NCBI GenBank assembly: GCA_039182125.1
Contig: JBCDCH010000003.1
Location: 53,046 to 117,045 of the forward strand
Source: Planctomycetota bacterium
Lineage (GTDB): Bacteria; Planctomycetota; Phycisphaerae; Tepidisphaerales; Tepidisphaeraceae
Direction: 5' to 3'
DNA: 64,000 nucleotides
Shown here: one piece after another, positions 9,698 to 19,734 of the stretch
Position numbering within the stretch: position 1 is the stretch's first letter
Layout of the letters: each line of letters opens with the position of its first letter
Notes under the pieces: generated by a model
Told to the model about the DNA's origin: nothing
The model's database searches: none
Seen by the model: only the letters and a program-made list of their open reading frames with translations
Made by a program: the position numbers and the translations under genes

Positions 9698-10635
9698 GTA
9701 CCGCAAACCACTACGGAAAAGCCGGCTGGATCGCAGCCATCATCGTCAGCGTCGTCGTAACTTTCGTCGGCACGTTGCTGTTCGCGCAGAGCGTCTGGAG
9801 CCACAATCAAGGTCCGACCGCGGGCGCCAAGCCGACGACCAATCCCGCGACGCAGCCGGCGACCCAGCCCGGTGCCGGGTCCGCCGAAGCGACCGCGATG
9901 ATGGGCGGTCCCAATGACACGCTCGTCTCCACCGCCGCCGGTAAGATCGCCGGCGTCGGCAGCTTCGACGGCACCATGGATGTCGATCACTCCGCGTTCC
10001 ATGACCTGCTCCAAGCCCACGTCGACAACGAACGTGTCGACTACGCCGCGCTCAACGGCGGGGCCGAGCGCCAGAAGTTCGATGCTTATCTCGACATGAT
10101 GAGCAAGGTCGACATCGACGCGCTCTCCGAGGCCGAACGGCTCGCATATTGGATCAATCTCTACAACGCGTCGATGATCGAGGCGGTGTTGCTCGAATAT
10201 CCCGTCGATCACGTCGAGAACGATCTCGGTTTCGGCGTGTTCAAGAAGCAGTTCATCGAAACCACCAAGGGCACCATGAGCCTCGACGACATCGAGCACG
10301 CGACGATTCGCGAGCAGTGGGACGAGCCCCGCATCCACGCCGCACTGGTTTGCGGCGCGATCAGTTGTCCGCCACTGGCCGACACGGCTTTCACCGCCGA
10401 AAATGTCGACGCGCTCTTGGAGAAGAACTTCACGCAGTGGATCAACGGTGCCCGCAACGAGTTCGATCACGCGGGCAAGAGGGCCAAGCTCTCGAGCATC
10501 TTCAGCTGGTACGGCGTCGATTTCGGTGACTCGAACGCCGACACGCTGGCTTACATCAACAAATACCTCGACCAGGACATCACTGGCTACAGCGTTGAAT
10601 TCCTCGACTACGACTGGTCGCTTAACACCCAATGA
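9694..10635 (+). CDS. Membrane-anchored DUF547 protein
   Basis: 313 aa. One N-terminal membrane helix (GWIAAIIVSVVVTFVGTLLF) is followed by a Pro/Thr linker with NPATQPATQPGAGS, then a DUF547 domain from about residue 95. Diagnostic stretches are VDYAALNG, RLAYWINLYNA, FFGVFKK-like GFGVFKKQFIE, MSLDDIEH, PRIHAALVCGAISCPPL and KLSSIFSWYGVDF. DUF547 folds are papain-like in some models but have no established activity. The start ATG overlaps the flavoprotein stop (ATGA), which shows translational coupling. Context suggests an extracytoplasmic partner of the electron-transfer protein. Confidence 0.88.
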   Translation: MSTANHYGKAGWIAAIIVSVVVTFVGTLLFAQSVWSHNQGPTAGAKPTTNPATQPATQPGAGSAEATAMMGGPNDTLVSTAAGKIAGVGSFDGTMDVDHSAFHDLLQAHVDNERVDYAALNGGAERQKFDAYLDMMSKVDIDALSEAERLAYWINLYNASMIEAVLLEYPVDHVENDLGFGVFKKQFIETTKGTMSLDDIEHATIREQWDEPRIHAALVCGAISCPPLADTAFTAENVDALLEKNFTQWINGARNEFDHAGKRAKLSSIFSWYGVDFGDSNADTLAYINKYLDQDITGYSVEFLDYDWSLNTQ

Positions 10636-10668
10636 TCGCCGCGTGCGACACGTCGCCTAGGGTTGAGC

Positions 10669-11217
10669 ATGCTTGATGAGGCCAAGCCGCAACTTGTTCA
10701 TCCGGTCTGCAACGAGGATCACGTCAAAGGCGCAAAGGATGCGGTCGTCACCATCGTCGAATATGGCGACTACGAGTGTCCATCGTGTGCCAACGCGATA
10801 CCGGTGCTCGACAGACTGATCGAGGACTTTCACGACCAGCTCTGCGTGGCGTTTCGGCATTTCCCGATGAACAGCGTCCACGCTCACGCCGGGGTCGCTG
10901 CCGAGGCCGCCGAGTGCGCCGCCGCTCAAGGTAAGTTCTGGGAGATGCACCACCTGCTTTACAAGCACCAGCAGGAGTTGTGTGACATCGACATGGCCTC
11001 ACTGGCGGTGCGTGCCGAACTCGACCTGTACAAGTTCAATCATGACCTGGCAAATCACACCTATGAGGCTCGTATCGCCGAGATGCGGACGCTCGGCGAA
11101 AAGTCGGGCGTGACCGGTACGCCGGTGCTTTTTCTCAACAGCATCCGCTACGTTGGTAGCATCCACCCGTTGTCCATCCGCCAGGACATCGAATCCCTCC
11201 TGGAGACTTCATCATGA
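10669..11217 (+). CDS. DsbA-like thioredoxin-fold oxidoreductase
   Basis: 182 aa thioredoxin-fold protein of the DsbA/thioredoxin_4 type. The active site CPSC is at residues 37-40 (GDYECPSCANAIPVLDRL). RHFPMNSVHAHAGVAAEAAECA marks the helical insertion, and the cis-Pro loop is VTGTPVLFLN. There is no signal peptide, so by sequence it stays in the cytoplasm, unlike classical DsbA. Such soluble forms are often described as NhaA-associated or frnE-like dithiol proteins. The ATG at 10669 is preferred to the TTG at 10663. It lies 33 nt after the DUF547 gene and overlaps the next gene by 4 nt. Thiol redox chemistry fits the FeS/flavin operon. Confidence 0.85.
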   Translation: MLDEAKPQLVHPVCNEDHVKGAKDAVVTIVEYGDYECPSCANAIPVLDRLIEDFHDQLCVAFRHFPMNSVHAHAGVAAEAAECAAAQGKFWEMHHLLYKHQQELCDIDMASLAVRAELDLYKFNHDLANHTYEARIAEMRTLGEKSGVTGTPVLFLNSIRYVGSIHPLSIRQDIESLLETSS

Positions 11218-11978
11218 TCGCATCGCTCATGCTTGCCGCGGCCATTGGGCCACTGACCAGTCCGCCGCCCGCGACCCAGCCTGCCGTGACCGATCCGGCC
11301 GCCTTCGTTGCGCAGATCGAGACGGCTCACGGCGGCGCCGACGTGTACTACGCCAAGCCCGCCATCAAGGCCCAGGTCGTCGTCGAGTTCGGCGGCGCGG
11401 TGCGCCATGACGGGCCGATGTGGTACTTGCCACCGGCGCATGTCACGCGTCTGGAGTCCGGTGGCCAGACCATCGTCTTCGACGGCGAGACTTGTCACGT
11501 CGCGCCCGCCGCCGAGGCCGATCCGTCCGATCGCTTCGCCGCGCTGACTTGGCCTTACTTCTTTGCCGCTCCGTTCAAGCTCGACGACGATGGCGTGACC
11601 CTCGCCGACGGGGGCATGCAGCCGCTCACCGGCGACCCGCAGCCGACGATTTCGTTGACCTTCGGCGACGGTGTCGGTGACGCGCCCGATGACTGGTACC
11701 TCGTTTGGAAAAACGATGACGGCTCGCTCGCCGCGCTGGCGTACATCGTCACCTTTGGCGGCGGCCCGCCCGAGCCGCATGTCGCGCTCTACAGCGATTA
11801 CGTCGATGTCGGTGGCAACGCGCTGCCGACCAAGCTGACGTTCTACGACTGGTCGCCGGAGAAGGGCGTCTTTGGTGACCCGCTCGGCGTCGTGACCGTC
11901 GCGTCTTACGAAGTCGTCGACCCCCCGGCGGGCGCGTTCGAAGCGCCCGAGGGTTCGGTGGAAGTGCCGCTGCCGTAA
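11214..11978 (+). CDS. Secreted protein, DUF6503-like
   Basis: 254 aa. The N-terminus MIASLMLAAAIGPLTSPPPATQP is a short signal peptide followed by the ATQP linker seen in other exported proteins here. The body is a predicted beta-rich fold with HGGADVYYAKPAIKAQVVVEFGG and an FVAQIETAHGG lead-in, resembling DUF6503/LolA-like single-domain proteins that wrap hydrophobic ligands. VSV-type segments such as LPTKLTFYDWSPEKG fit that family. The assignment comes from pattern recall and is tentative; no ligand is predicted. The start overlaps the DsbA-like stop (ATGA) and the HD-GYP gene follows after 6 nt, so it belongs to the same transcription unit. Confidence 0.65.
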   Translation: MIASLMLAAAIGPLTSPPPATQPAVTDPAAFVAQIETAHGGADVYYAKPAIKAQVVVEFGGAVRHDGPMWYLPPAHVTRLESGGQTIVFDGETCHVAPAAEADPSDRFAALTWPYFFAAPFKLDDDGVTLADGGMQPLTGDPQPTISLTFGDGVGDAPDDWYLVWKNDDGSLAALAYIVTFGGGPPEPHVALYSDYVDVGGNALPTKLTFYDWSPEKGVFGDPLGVVTVASYEVVDPPAGAFEAPEGSVEVPLP

Positions 11979-11984
11979 TCAGGG

Positions 11985-12896
11985 ATGCCCGACCTCGCGT
12001 CAATCCCGATCCCCGCCGTCCGTCTTGACGACGAGCGTCGGGTGGTCGATGTTAACGAGGCGGCGTGCCTGTTCCGTGGACGCGTGCTCCCTGAACGGGC
12101 GGATGTCGAGTTGCCGACCGACGCGGGGCTCGGCGTGTTCCGTTTGCAGGACGCGGGCGATGGCTGGTACCTACTGACCGACGTGACCGACTTTCGCCGG
12201 CAGTACGAGGCCATCGCCGAAGTGAGCAATTCGGTATTGAGCAACGCCGAGAGCTTTCGCCACGAAACCAACCTGCTCGGCGACGTGGTCAAGCAACAGA
12301 CCGTCGATCTGCAAGCGGCGTATGAAGACACCGTCACCATGCTCGCCGTCGCGTCCGAGGCCAAAGATCAAGACACCGGCGAGCACGTCCGCCGCATCCG
12401 CCGAACCGTCGAAGCGCTCGCGATCGAACTCGGAGAGGGCAAGGCCGTCGCACGGCGGATCGGCATCGCCTCGGTCTTGCACGACATCGGCAAGATCCAT
12501 GTTCCTGACGCGGTCCTGAAAAAGCCTGGCAAGCTCGATCAGGACGAACGCCGGATCATCGAACGCCACACCATCGACGGCGAACGCATCCTCGGCGACA
12601 ATCCGACGTTTGATCTCGCCCGTCGCATCGCGCGGCACCATCATGAAAACTGGGACGGCACCGGTTACCCCGACGGTGTCGCCGGCGAGTCGATCCCGGT
12701 CGAGGCGAATCTGACCCATGTCGCCGATGTGTTCGATGCACTGACCAACCGGCGCGTGTACAAGCCCGCGTGGACCAACGACAACGCCGCCGGTGTGATC
12801 CGCGAGAGTATCGGGCTGTCGTTCGCCCCCGACGCCGTGGCCGCGTTCGATCGGCTGTGGAAGCGCGGCTTCTTCGAGCCGGACGCCCAGCCTTAA
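11985..12896 (+). CDS. HD-GYP domain protein (probable cyclic-di-GMP phosphodiesterase)
   Basis: 303 aa. The N-terminal 85 residues look like a small PAS-type sensory segment (IPAVRLDDERRVVDVNEAACLFRG). A short helix (VKQQTVDLQAAYEDTVTMLA) links it to an HD-GYP domain from about residue 120. HD-GYP motifs present: DTGEHVRRI, LHDIGK (165-170), HTIDGERIL, ARHHHENWDGTGYPDG and LTHVADVFDALTNRR. The HD and GYP residues are intact, so hydrolysis of c-di-GMP is expected. AGGG directly precedes the ATG. It is last of the plus-strand run; its TAA shares bases with the TAA of the opposite-strand pseudopilin gene (TTAA at 12893-12896). Confidence 0.92.
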   Translation: MPDLASIPIPAVRLDDERRVVDVNEAACLFRGRVLPERADVELPTDAGLGVFRLQDAGDGWYLLTDVTDFRRQYEAIAEVSNSVLSNAESFRHETNLLGDVVKQQTVDLQAAYEDTVTMLAVASEAKDQDTGEHVRRIRRTVEALAIELGEGKAVARRIGIASVLHDIGKIHVPDAVLKKPGKLDQDERRIIERHTIDGERILGDNPTFDLARRIARHHHENWDGTGYPDGVAGESIPVEANLTHVADVFDALTNRRVYKPAWTNDNAAGVIRESIGLSFAPDAVAAFDRLWKRGFFEPDAQP

Positions 12897-13213
12897 TCGC
12901 GCTCACCGTGGATCACGGCATGCCGGATCACGCCGTCGATCTCGACTTCCATGACGAGTTGCGTCCGGCCATCTTTCCCGGTGCGGCCCTCGACGGACAC
13001 GCGTCCGCGTCCGTCGGGTAGTTGCAGTGATTCGCCATTCATCGCGGCGATGAAGAGCAACCGCGCCTGCGCGTCACGGTGAAGTTGCTCGGTGCGTTTG
13101 GCGTCGTAGCGGACGTAGCCGATGCCCGCCGCGATCGCGCCGGCGACGATGGTCAGGATCAACACGGCGAGCAGCGTCGCCATGCCGCGTTGTCGGGGCA
13201 ATCCACGGTTCAT
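12893..13213 (-). CDS. GspK-like minor pseudopilin (small)
   Basis: 106 aa. Starts MNRGLPRQRGMATLLAVLIL: a basic leader ending in Gly, then a hydrophobic helix, the class III (prepilin) signal. The mature N-terminus MATLLAVLILTIVAGAI has Leu rather than Glu at +5, as in GspK-type tip pseudopilins. The rest is short: a basic helix then a beta-rich tail (QLPDGRGRVSVEGRTG, LVMEVEIDGVIRHAVIHG). GspK proteins are usually about 300 aa, so this one lacks the large globular domain. The start overlaps the stop of the preceding GspJ-like gene (ATGA). It is last in the operon and converges with HD-GYP. Confidence 0.72.
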   Translation of the reverse strand: MNRGLPRQRGMATLLAVLILTIVAGAIAAGIGYVRYDAKRTEQLHRDAQARLLFIAAMNGESLQLPDGRGRVSVEGRTGKDGRTQLVMEVEIDGVIRHAVIHGERD

Positions 13214-13617
13214 CGCGTACCCCGCAATCGCTCGGCGTTGGCCAAGACCAGCACGTCGCCGTCGCCAACGATCAGGCGGATGCCAACGTCGCACGGCTCA
13301 AACCGCAAACCGTCCAGGCGCGTGAAGTAGATACGCTCGCCGCGAACGAGTCGTTCACCGTCGATCACCCAGGTTGCGCCGGCGTCGAGTTGGCCGGGCG
13401 CGACGCGGAGTGTGCGTGCGGTGCGAATATCATAACTCATCTGAAGCACGGCTTCGTCGAACGCCGTCGCCGCTTCCTGGAGGTCGCGTGACTGTTGCAC
13501 CATCCGCAGGCTCAGCCGGGTCGCTTGCGCGGCGATGAGCGCGACGACGGCAAAGACAGCGAGAATGAAGAACATCGACAGCAGGCCGATGCCACGCCGG
13601 CGTTGCGTGTGTCTCAT
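13210..13617 (-). CDS. GspJ-like minor pseudopilin
   Basis: 135 aa. N-terminus MRHTQRRRGIGLLSMFFILAV: basic leader, Gly cleavage site, then a hydrophobic helix. The mature +5 residue is Ser instead of the usual Glu. The body has SYDIRTARTLRVAPG and IYFTRLDGLRFEPCDVGIRL, a pattern like GspJ and PulJ proteins (DxR.A near the helix end, then beta strands). Likely a component of a short pseudopilus tip. ATGA overlap with the upstream GspI-like gene and with the downstream GspK-like gene. Confidence 0.72.
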   Translation of the reverse strand: MRHTQRRRGIGLLSMFFILAVFAVVALIAAQATRLSLRMVQQSRDLQEAATAFDEAVLQMSYDIRTARTLRVAPGQLDAGATWVIDGERLVRGERIYFTRLDGLRFEPCDVGIRLIVGDGDVLVLANAERLRGTR

Positions 13618-13934
13618 CGCGGCACCTCCGACAGAGCGGCGACGAGCGAGGCGGACTGTTCATTGACCGTCGCGGTCGCTTCGACCCAGCGCCGCCCATC
13701 GCCTGTTTGACCGAGGTCGGCGAACGTCACGCCGGCATCGTCGGGCAACGCCTCGGGTTCGAGTAAGGCCCGCTCGGCAAGCCGCAGCGCGGCACGGCGA
13801 TCGGCCTGCACTTCGCTCGATCGGTTGATCGCCGTCGCCGCGACGACGATCGTTGCGAGCACCGCGGCGAGAATGAAGACCCCGAGGGCGGCGTCGATTT
13901 CAAAGAAGCCACGTTGGCGTTGGACGTTTCTCAC
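13614..13934 (-). CDS. GspI-like minor pseudopilin
   Basis: 106 aa from a GTG start at 13934 (leader MRNVQRQRG, then FFEIDAALGVFILAAVL). Cleavage after Gly would leave FFEID, with Asp rather than Glu at +5. After the helix come AINRSSEVQADRRAALRLAERALLE and a short beta tail, as in GspI/PilV-type proteins, which normally run near 120 aa. The GTG overlaps the stop of the upstream GspF-like gene (GTGA), which supports this start; the open frame continues upstream only as antisense-like Arg/Pro-rich sequence. Confidence 0.72.
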   Translation of the reverse strand: MRNVQRQRGFFEIDAALGVFILAAVLATIVVAATAINRSSEVQADRRAALRLAERALLEPEALPDDAGVTFADLGQTGDGRRWVEATATVNEQSASLVAALSEVPR

Positions 13935-15280
13935 GGCATGCCCTCCATGTTCATCACGGTGTCGGCCAGGTCGATGAGCGGCAGGAACATCGCCAGCGCG
14001 ATCCAGCCGATGAGCGTGGCCAATAGCAGCGTCACCGCCGGCGTGAGCAACGCGGCGGCGAGGTGGGCGAGTCGGTGATGCGTCGCGGCGAAGGTGCGCG
14101 CGAGGAACCGGCAGGTGGCGGCGAGGCTCTGGGTTTGCTCGGCGCTGCCGAGGAACTGTGCCATCCGCCCGCCGATGCCGGCCTGGCTTGCCGCGGCCGA
14201 CCACGGCTGGCCCCGGCGCAACGCGCCTGCCATCTGGTTCACACGGACCCGCAGCGGCCCAGCGATCCCCGGGGCCGCGGCGATTTGCAACGCCTCGGCT
14301 GCAGGGCGTCCCAGTTCGATCCCGTCGGCCGTCGCGTCGAGCACGGCCGACCATTGCCGGGCCTTCCACGCACGTCCGACCAACGGCAACCGCCACGCAA
14401 CCCATTTGAACATCGGCAAGAACAACGCCCGCCGTGGTTCCGATGAACGGATTTCCCGCAGCGTCTGCCCGGTGATCCATGGCAAGATCAGGAGCAACGG
14501 CAGGAACAAAACCCAACCGTACGAGTCGACCACGAAGCGGCTTGCCGCGAGCATGGACTTGGTGATGGCCGGCAGCTCCGTACCGAAATCGGCGAACAGT
14601 TCCTCATACCTCGGGATGACGAAAATCATCAGCGCCGCCGTGATGATGAGCGTGAAGACGACCACGACCGTTGCGTAGACGGCGAGCATGCGGGCGTTGG
14701 GGTCGACGCTCGCGGGCTGGTCGTTGGTGGTATGGTGGATCCGCGCCAGGGCGGCGGCGAGGGTGCCGTTGCGTTCGGCGGCGTCGAGGCGGGCGGCGGT
14801 TTCGCCGTCGAGATGGGGTGTGGTGCGATGGACGGCGTGGCCGATCGGTACGCCGGCGGTAATCGCTTCGGCGGCGGTGGTGAGTTGTCGGCGACGCGTG
14901 GACGTTTCGCCTTGGGCGGCGGCACGAAGCATCTGCGGGATCGGCAGGTTCAGCCGAACCGCCATCGCGATGTGCCCGAGGATTGCGTCGATACGGCGTT
15001 GGCGTAGGCGGCTGAGATTGCTCGCGAGCATGACCGCCGCGAGCAGCAGTAGCGGGCCCGACACCATGAAGATGGTCGCCAGCCCGAGCCCACTCACCCC
15101 CAACAGCACGGGCGGTCCGTAAACCAGGCCGAACAGCACGCCCACGCCTGCTCCAAACCACAGAAGCCGAACCCCGATCTCGGCGATCACGCTGCGCTCG
15201 CTGCCGGACTCGGCGCGGACCGTGGCCGGTTCGACGTACTCGAGTGTGACGGGTGTTGGCTCGTGGTGCGCGTCGTTCAT
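13931..15280 (-). CDS. GspF/PilC-family inner membrane platform protein (second copy)
   Basis: 449 aa. N-terminal soluble lead with two hydrophobic segments (LLWFGAGVGVLFGLVYGPPVLLG, ATIFMVSGPLLLLAAVMLA), then two GspF domains. Domain 1 has AMAVRLNLPIPQMLRAAAQGE and DGETAARLDAAERNGTL; domain 2 has VLDATADGIELGRPAAEALQIAA and AQFLGSAEQTQSLAATCRFLA, each followed by membrane helices. Differs from canonical GspF in the extra N-terminal membrane region and in many substitutions. It sits directly after the first GspF with ATGA overlap. The platform protein normally contacts the ATPase and the pseudopilus base; two different copies could form a heteromeric platform (inference). Confidence 0.85.
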   Translation of the reverse strand: MNDAHHEPTPVTLEYVEPATVRAESGSERSVIAEIGVRLLWFGAGVGVLFGLVYGPPVLLGVSGLGLATIFMVSGPLLLLAAVMLASNLSRLRQRRIDAILGHIAMAVRLNLPIPQMLRAAAQGETSTRRRQLTTAAEAITAGVPIGHAVHRTTPHLDGETAARLDAAERNGTLAAALARIHHTTNDQPASVDPNARMLAVYATVVVVFTLIITAALMIFVIPRYEELFADFGTELPAITKSMLAASRFVVDSYGWVLFLPLLLILPWITGQTLREIRSSEPRRALFLPMFKWVAWRLPLVGRAWKARQWSAVLDATADGIELGRPAAEALQIAAAPGIAGPLRVRVNQMAGALRRGQPWSAAASQAGIGGRMAQFLGSAEQTQSLAATCRFLARTFAATHHRLAHLAAALLTPAVTLLLATLIGWIALAMFLPLIDLADTVMNMEGMP

Positions 15281-16509
15281 CCGGCCACCGTCTGGATCAA
15301 GGTCAGCAACGGCGCGATTAGCGCGATCATCAGCACGGCGACAACGAGGCTGATGACGCCGAGCATGATCGGCATGAGCACCAACGGCAACCGCTGCACC
15401 GACTGCTCGGCGCGACGGCGGTAAAGATCCGAGAGGGTTTGCAGCGTTCGCGGCAGTTCTGCTTGTTGTGCGGCGAGGGCCATGGCGGCGGGCACGGCGG
15501 CGGGGAGCGTGCGAACGCGCCCCTCGATGCGGTCCGGCGGCAGACCACGCTCGACGGCGTCGCGGACGAGCTTGGTGTCCCGGCTCAGGCGGGGCGAGTC
15601 GATCGCATCGTCGGCCAGCCCCATCGCGGCCGGTAGGTCCAGCCCGCCGCGCGTCCCGACCGCGGCGGCGTTGAGCCACCGCGCGACCAGGCCGTACCGA
15701 AACACCGGCCCGATCATCGGTACCCGCATGAGCGTCTGGTCGATCCACATCTGACCCTTGCCGCCGGCGATGAACAGACCGTAAACAATCGGCCAAACCA
15801 CGAGCAAAACGACCGTTGTCACGAGAACGGCGGGCGTGAGCCGACCGACCGTGAGAACGAACTCGGTGATCACGGGCAGTTGCACGCCGAAGTCGTCGAA
15901 CACGACCTCGAACTGCGGCAACACCGCCAGCGAGATGAACCCACCGACGACCAGCAACGCGAGCAAGAGCACCACGGGATACGTGAGTGCCCGCCACATT
16001 GCACCACGCAACCGGGCGCGCAAGTCGAGATGTTCGCCGAGGCCGAGCAGCACGCCGGGCAGGTCGCCGCTGGCGCTGCCGGCGGCGATGAGTTTGCCGT
16101 AGAGCGGGGGGAGTTTGCCGCCGACGGACTTGATCGCTTCCTCGGGCGGCTGGCCGGCTTCGAGCGCGTCGGCCAGCCGGCGGACGGTCGCGGCCTGCCC
16201 GGCACGCATGTCGTCAGCGATGAGCCGAAGGCCTTGTTCGAGCGGCAGTCCCGCGCGGGTCAGGTGCAAGAGTTGTTCGTTGAACGCGGCGAGTTCGTCG
16301 CCAGTGATCGGCCGGGTGGCCTTGGTCTCGGTCGGGGAAAGTGACTGAACTTGCAGACCGAGTTGGACCAGCGCGGCCTCCGCGGCGGAACCGTCCTCGG
16401 CGTTGATGTGCCCCGACAAGCGTCGTCCCGCGGCATCATGCGCGACATACTCGAACGCTGCTCCCATGCCGGCGGTTATACCGACCTGCGGGCGAGGTTG
16501 CGAAACCAT
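15277..16509 (-). CDS. gspF: GspF/PilC-family inner membrane platform protein (first copy)
   Basis: 410 aa, close to the usual GspF length (about 400). MGAAFEYVAHDAAGRRLSG is the classic GspF opening; two T2SSF domains follow (LLHLTRAGLPLEQGLRLIADDM, and ARWLNAAAVGTRGGLDLPAAMGLA) with three hydrophobic segments, ending in the expected C-terminal helix VISLVVAVLMIALIAPLLTLIQTV. Start is either ATG 16509, which shares a base with the GspE stop (TGATG), or ATG 16467, which gives the more typical N-terminus; neither has a clear SD. The longer form is listed. Confidence 0.9.
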   Translation of the reverse strand: MVSQPRPQVGITAGMGAAFEYVAHDAAGRRLSGHINAEDGSAAEAALVQLGLQVQSLSPTETKATRPITGDELAAFNEQLLHLTRAGLPLEQGLRLIADDMRAGQAATVRRLADALEAGQPPEEAIKSVGGKLPPLYGKLIAAGSASGDLPGVLLGLGEHLDLRARLRGAMWRALTYPVVLLLALLVVGGFISLAVLPQFEVVFDDFGVQLPVITEFVLTVGRLTPAVLVTTVVLLVVWPIVYGLFIAGGKGQMWIDQTLMRVPMIGPVFRYGLVARWLNAAAVGTRGGLDLPAAMGLADDAIDSPRLSRDTKLVRDAVERGLPPDRIEGRVRTLPAAVPAAMALAAQQAELPRTLQTLSDLYRRRAEQSVQRLPLVLMPIMLGVISLVVAVLMIALIAPLLTLIQTVAG

Positions 16510-17525
16510 CAGTCGGCGGGATCGTTTCTGCCAAGAACGAGCACGAGCTCCGCGTCGTCGGTCACGCCCCGCCGAACCAGTTCGGCTCCGGCGGCGTGAA
16601 GCGTGGGTAGATCGACCGGTTCCCTCGCCGCCAGTTGGCGCAGCAGGTCGTCGCGGGTGCGAACGAAGGTGGCGACCGGTGTGCGGCCGCGATAGCCGGC
16701 GTCGGTCTTGCGCCGCACGAGCCGCTGGCTGAGCACGCCGAAGAGCGTGCCCGTGATCCCGAACGGCTCGACGCCCATTTCCAAGAGCCGACCGACCGCG
16801 CCGGCGGCGTCGGCGGCATGGAGTGTCGCGACCAGCCGATGCCCCGAGAGCGCGGCCTGCACCGCGAGCCGGGCCGTCGCGGCATCGCGGATCTCGCCGA
16901 GCATCAGCACCTGCGGGTCCTGCCGGAGCATGCTGCGCAGGGCACGTTCGTAAGTGAGCTCGCCGAAGGGCGTGACCTCGATCTGCGTGACGCCGGGTAG
17001 TTGGCGTTCGACCGGGTCTTCGAGGCTGACGATCGAAAGCCCGGGCTGGCGTTCGGCGATGTGACCGAGCAACGCGTAGAGCGTGGTGGTCTTGCCGCTG
17101 CCGGCCGGGCCGACAACCAGCAGCATGCCGCTGTCGCCGTCTGCGAAGTCGTGCAGGTGGGTAACGGCATTGTCGGGCAAACCGAGTTCACCGAGCGACC
17201 GCTCCGCCTCGGGCGTCGGCAGACGCAACACCGCACGCAGCCCCCGGGTGGTCGGCATGACGCTGACGCGTACCGCTTCGTCGCCATGGGTTAGCCGGCC
17301 TTCCTGCGGCACGTCCTGGCGGTACGTCAACAGCCCGGCCATCACCATAAGCCGGGCGACGACCGAGCGGCCGTCGCCCGTGGTGAGCGTCGCGTCGGTC
17401 GTGAGCAGGCCGTCGATCCGCTTGCGTAGCTCGTACCCATCGGCGACCGGTTCGACATGAACGTCCGACGCACCGGCGGCGTCGCGCAGGAAGTCGTCGA
17501 CGAACTGAACCGCGTCGAAGTTCAT
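16509..17525 (-). CDS. gspE: Minimal GspE/PilB-type secretion ATPase
   Basis: 338 aa, shorter than typical GspE (about 500). It begins almost directly at the N2 domain (GASDVHVEPVADGYELRKRIDG) and so lacks the N1 domain that docks to GspL in type II secretion. Walker A GPAGSGKT (139-146), Asp box SLEDPVE, Walker B QVLMLGEIRD (205-214), and the His box TLHAADAAGAVGRLLEMG are intact, so ATPase activity is expected. The four-Cys zinc site normally following QRLVRR is absent (QRLVRRKTDAGYRGRTPV). It is the motor of the adjacent two-GspF, three-pseudopilin operon. Confidence 0.9.
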   Translation of the reverse strand: MNFDAVQFVDDFLRDAAGASDVHVEPVADGYELRKRIDGLLTTDATLTTGDGRSVVARLMVMAGLLTYRQDVPQEGRLTHGDEAVRVSVMPTTRGLRAVLRLPTPEAERSLGELGLPDNAVTHLHDFADGDSGMLLVVGPAGSGKTTTLYALLGHIAERQPGLSIVSLEDPVERQLPGVTQIEVTPFGELTYERALRSMLRQDPQVLMLGEIRDAATARLAVQAALSGHRLVATLHAADAAGAVGRLLEMGVEPFGITGTLFGVLSQRLVRRKTDAGYRGRTPVATFVRTRDDLLRQLAAREPVDLPTLHAAGAELVRRGVTDDAELVLVLGRNDPAD

Positions 17526-17549
17526 GCCCGAAGCGTAACCGCCATGCGA

Positions 17550-18044
17550 TCACGCGTCGGCGGGTGTTTCGGGGTATTGCCGGACAGCGACGGTGGGGCG
17601 GTGGCGCTCGGAGAGGGTTTTGCAAAGATCAACGGCCAAAGCGTAAGCACCCGACGCGCTGGTGTCGGGCAGCAGGGCGACGATCCCGACCCCGCCGACG
17701 CGTTGCAGCGGGCCCGAGTCGTCGGCATGGCCGACCAGGTCCGAGAGCCGCATCCGGTCGCGCATCCGCCGGCGGACCTTGCGGGCGCTGGCGGCGGACC
17801 GGCAGTAGAGGTGCAGCACCACGAAGGTACCGCCTTTTCGTTGGACCAATGCCGACTCGCGGGCGATGGCGGCGCTCATGCGTTGGGGGCTGAGCAGTTC
17901 GCCGGTGGAGAGGCGATTGTCGGGGAAGAGGCTGCGGAGTTTGCCGATCCGCTGGCCGAAGGTGGCGGTGTCGGTGCGGGCGGTCGTGAGTCGGGGCGCG
18001 AGCCCCCGGCGTTGGGTGGGCGAGATGGACGGTGAACTGGACAT
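17550..18044 (-). CDS. Degenerate GGDEF-like (nucleotide cyclase-fold) protein
   Basis: 164 aa. The C-terminal 100 residues read FVVLHLYCRSAASARKVRRR ... LVGHADD ... VGIVALLPDTSASGAYALAV, the order of strands and helices of a GGDEF domain without the GGDEF motif. A similar domain, with a VLLPDT-type stretch, occurs at the N-terminus of planctomycete exopolysaccharide sugar transferases; that comparison is from memory. No catalytic residues are apparent, so a binding or scaffolding role is more likely than cyclase activity. ATG 18044 follows a GGGAG SD. It lies 24 nt upstream of gspE and is probably the first gene of that operon. Confidence 0.6.
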   Translation of the reverse strand: MSSSPSISPTQRRGLAPRLTTARTDTATFGQRIGKLRSLFPDNRLSTGELLSPQRMSAAIARESALVQRKGGTFVVLHLYCRSAASARKVRRRMRDRMRLSDLVGHADDSGPLQRVGGVGIVALLPDTSASGAYALAVDLCKTLSERHRPTVAVRQYPETPADA

Positions 18045-19718
<1,674 letters not shown>

Positions 19719-19734
19719 GCTGGAGGCTCGGATC

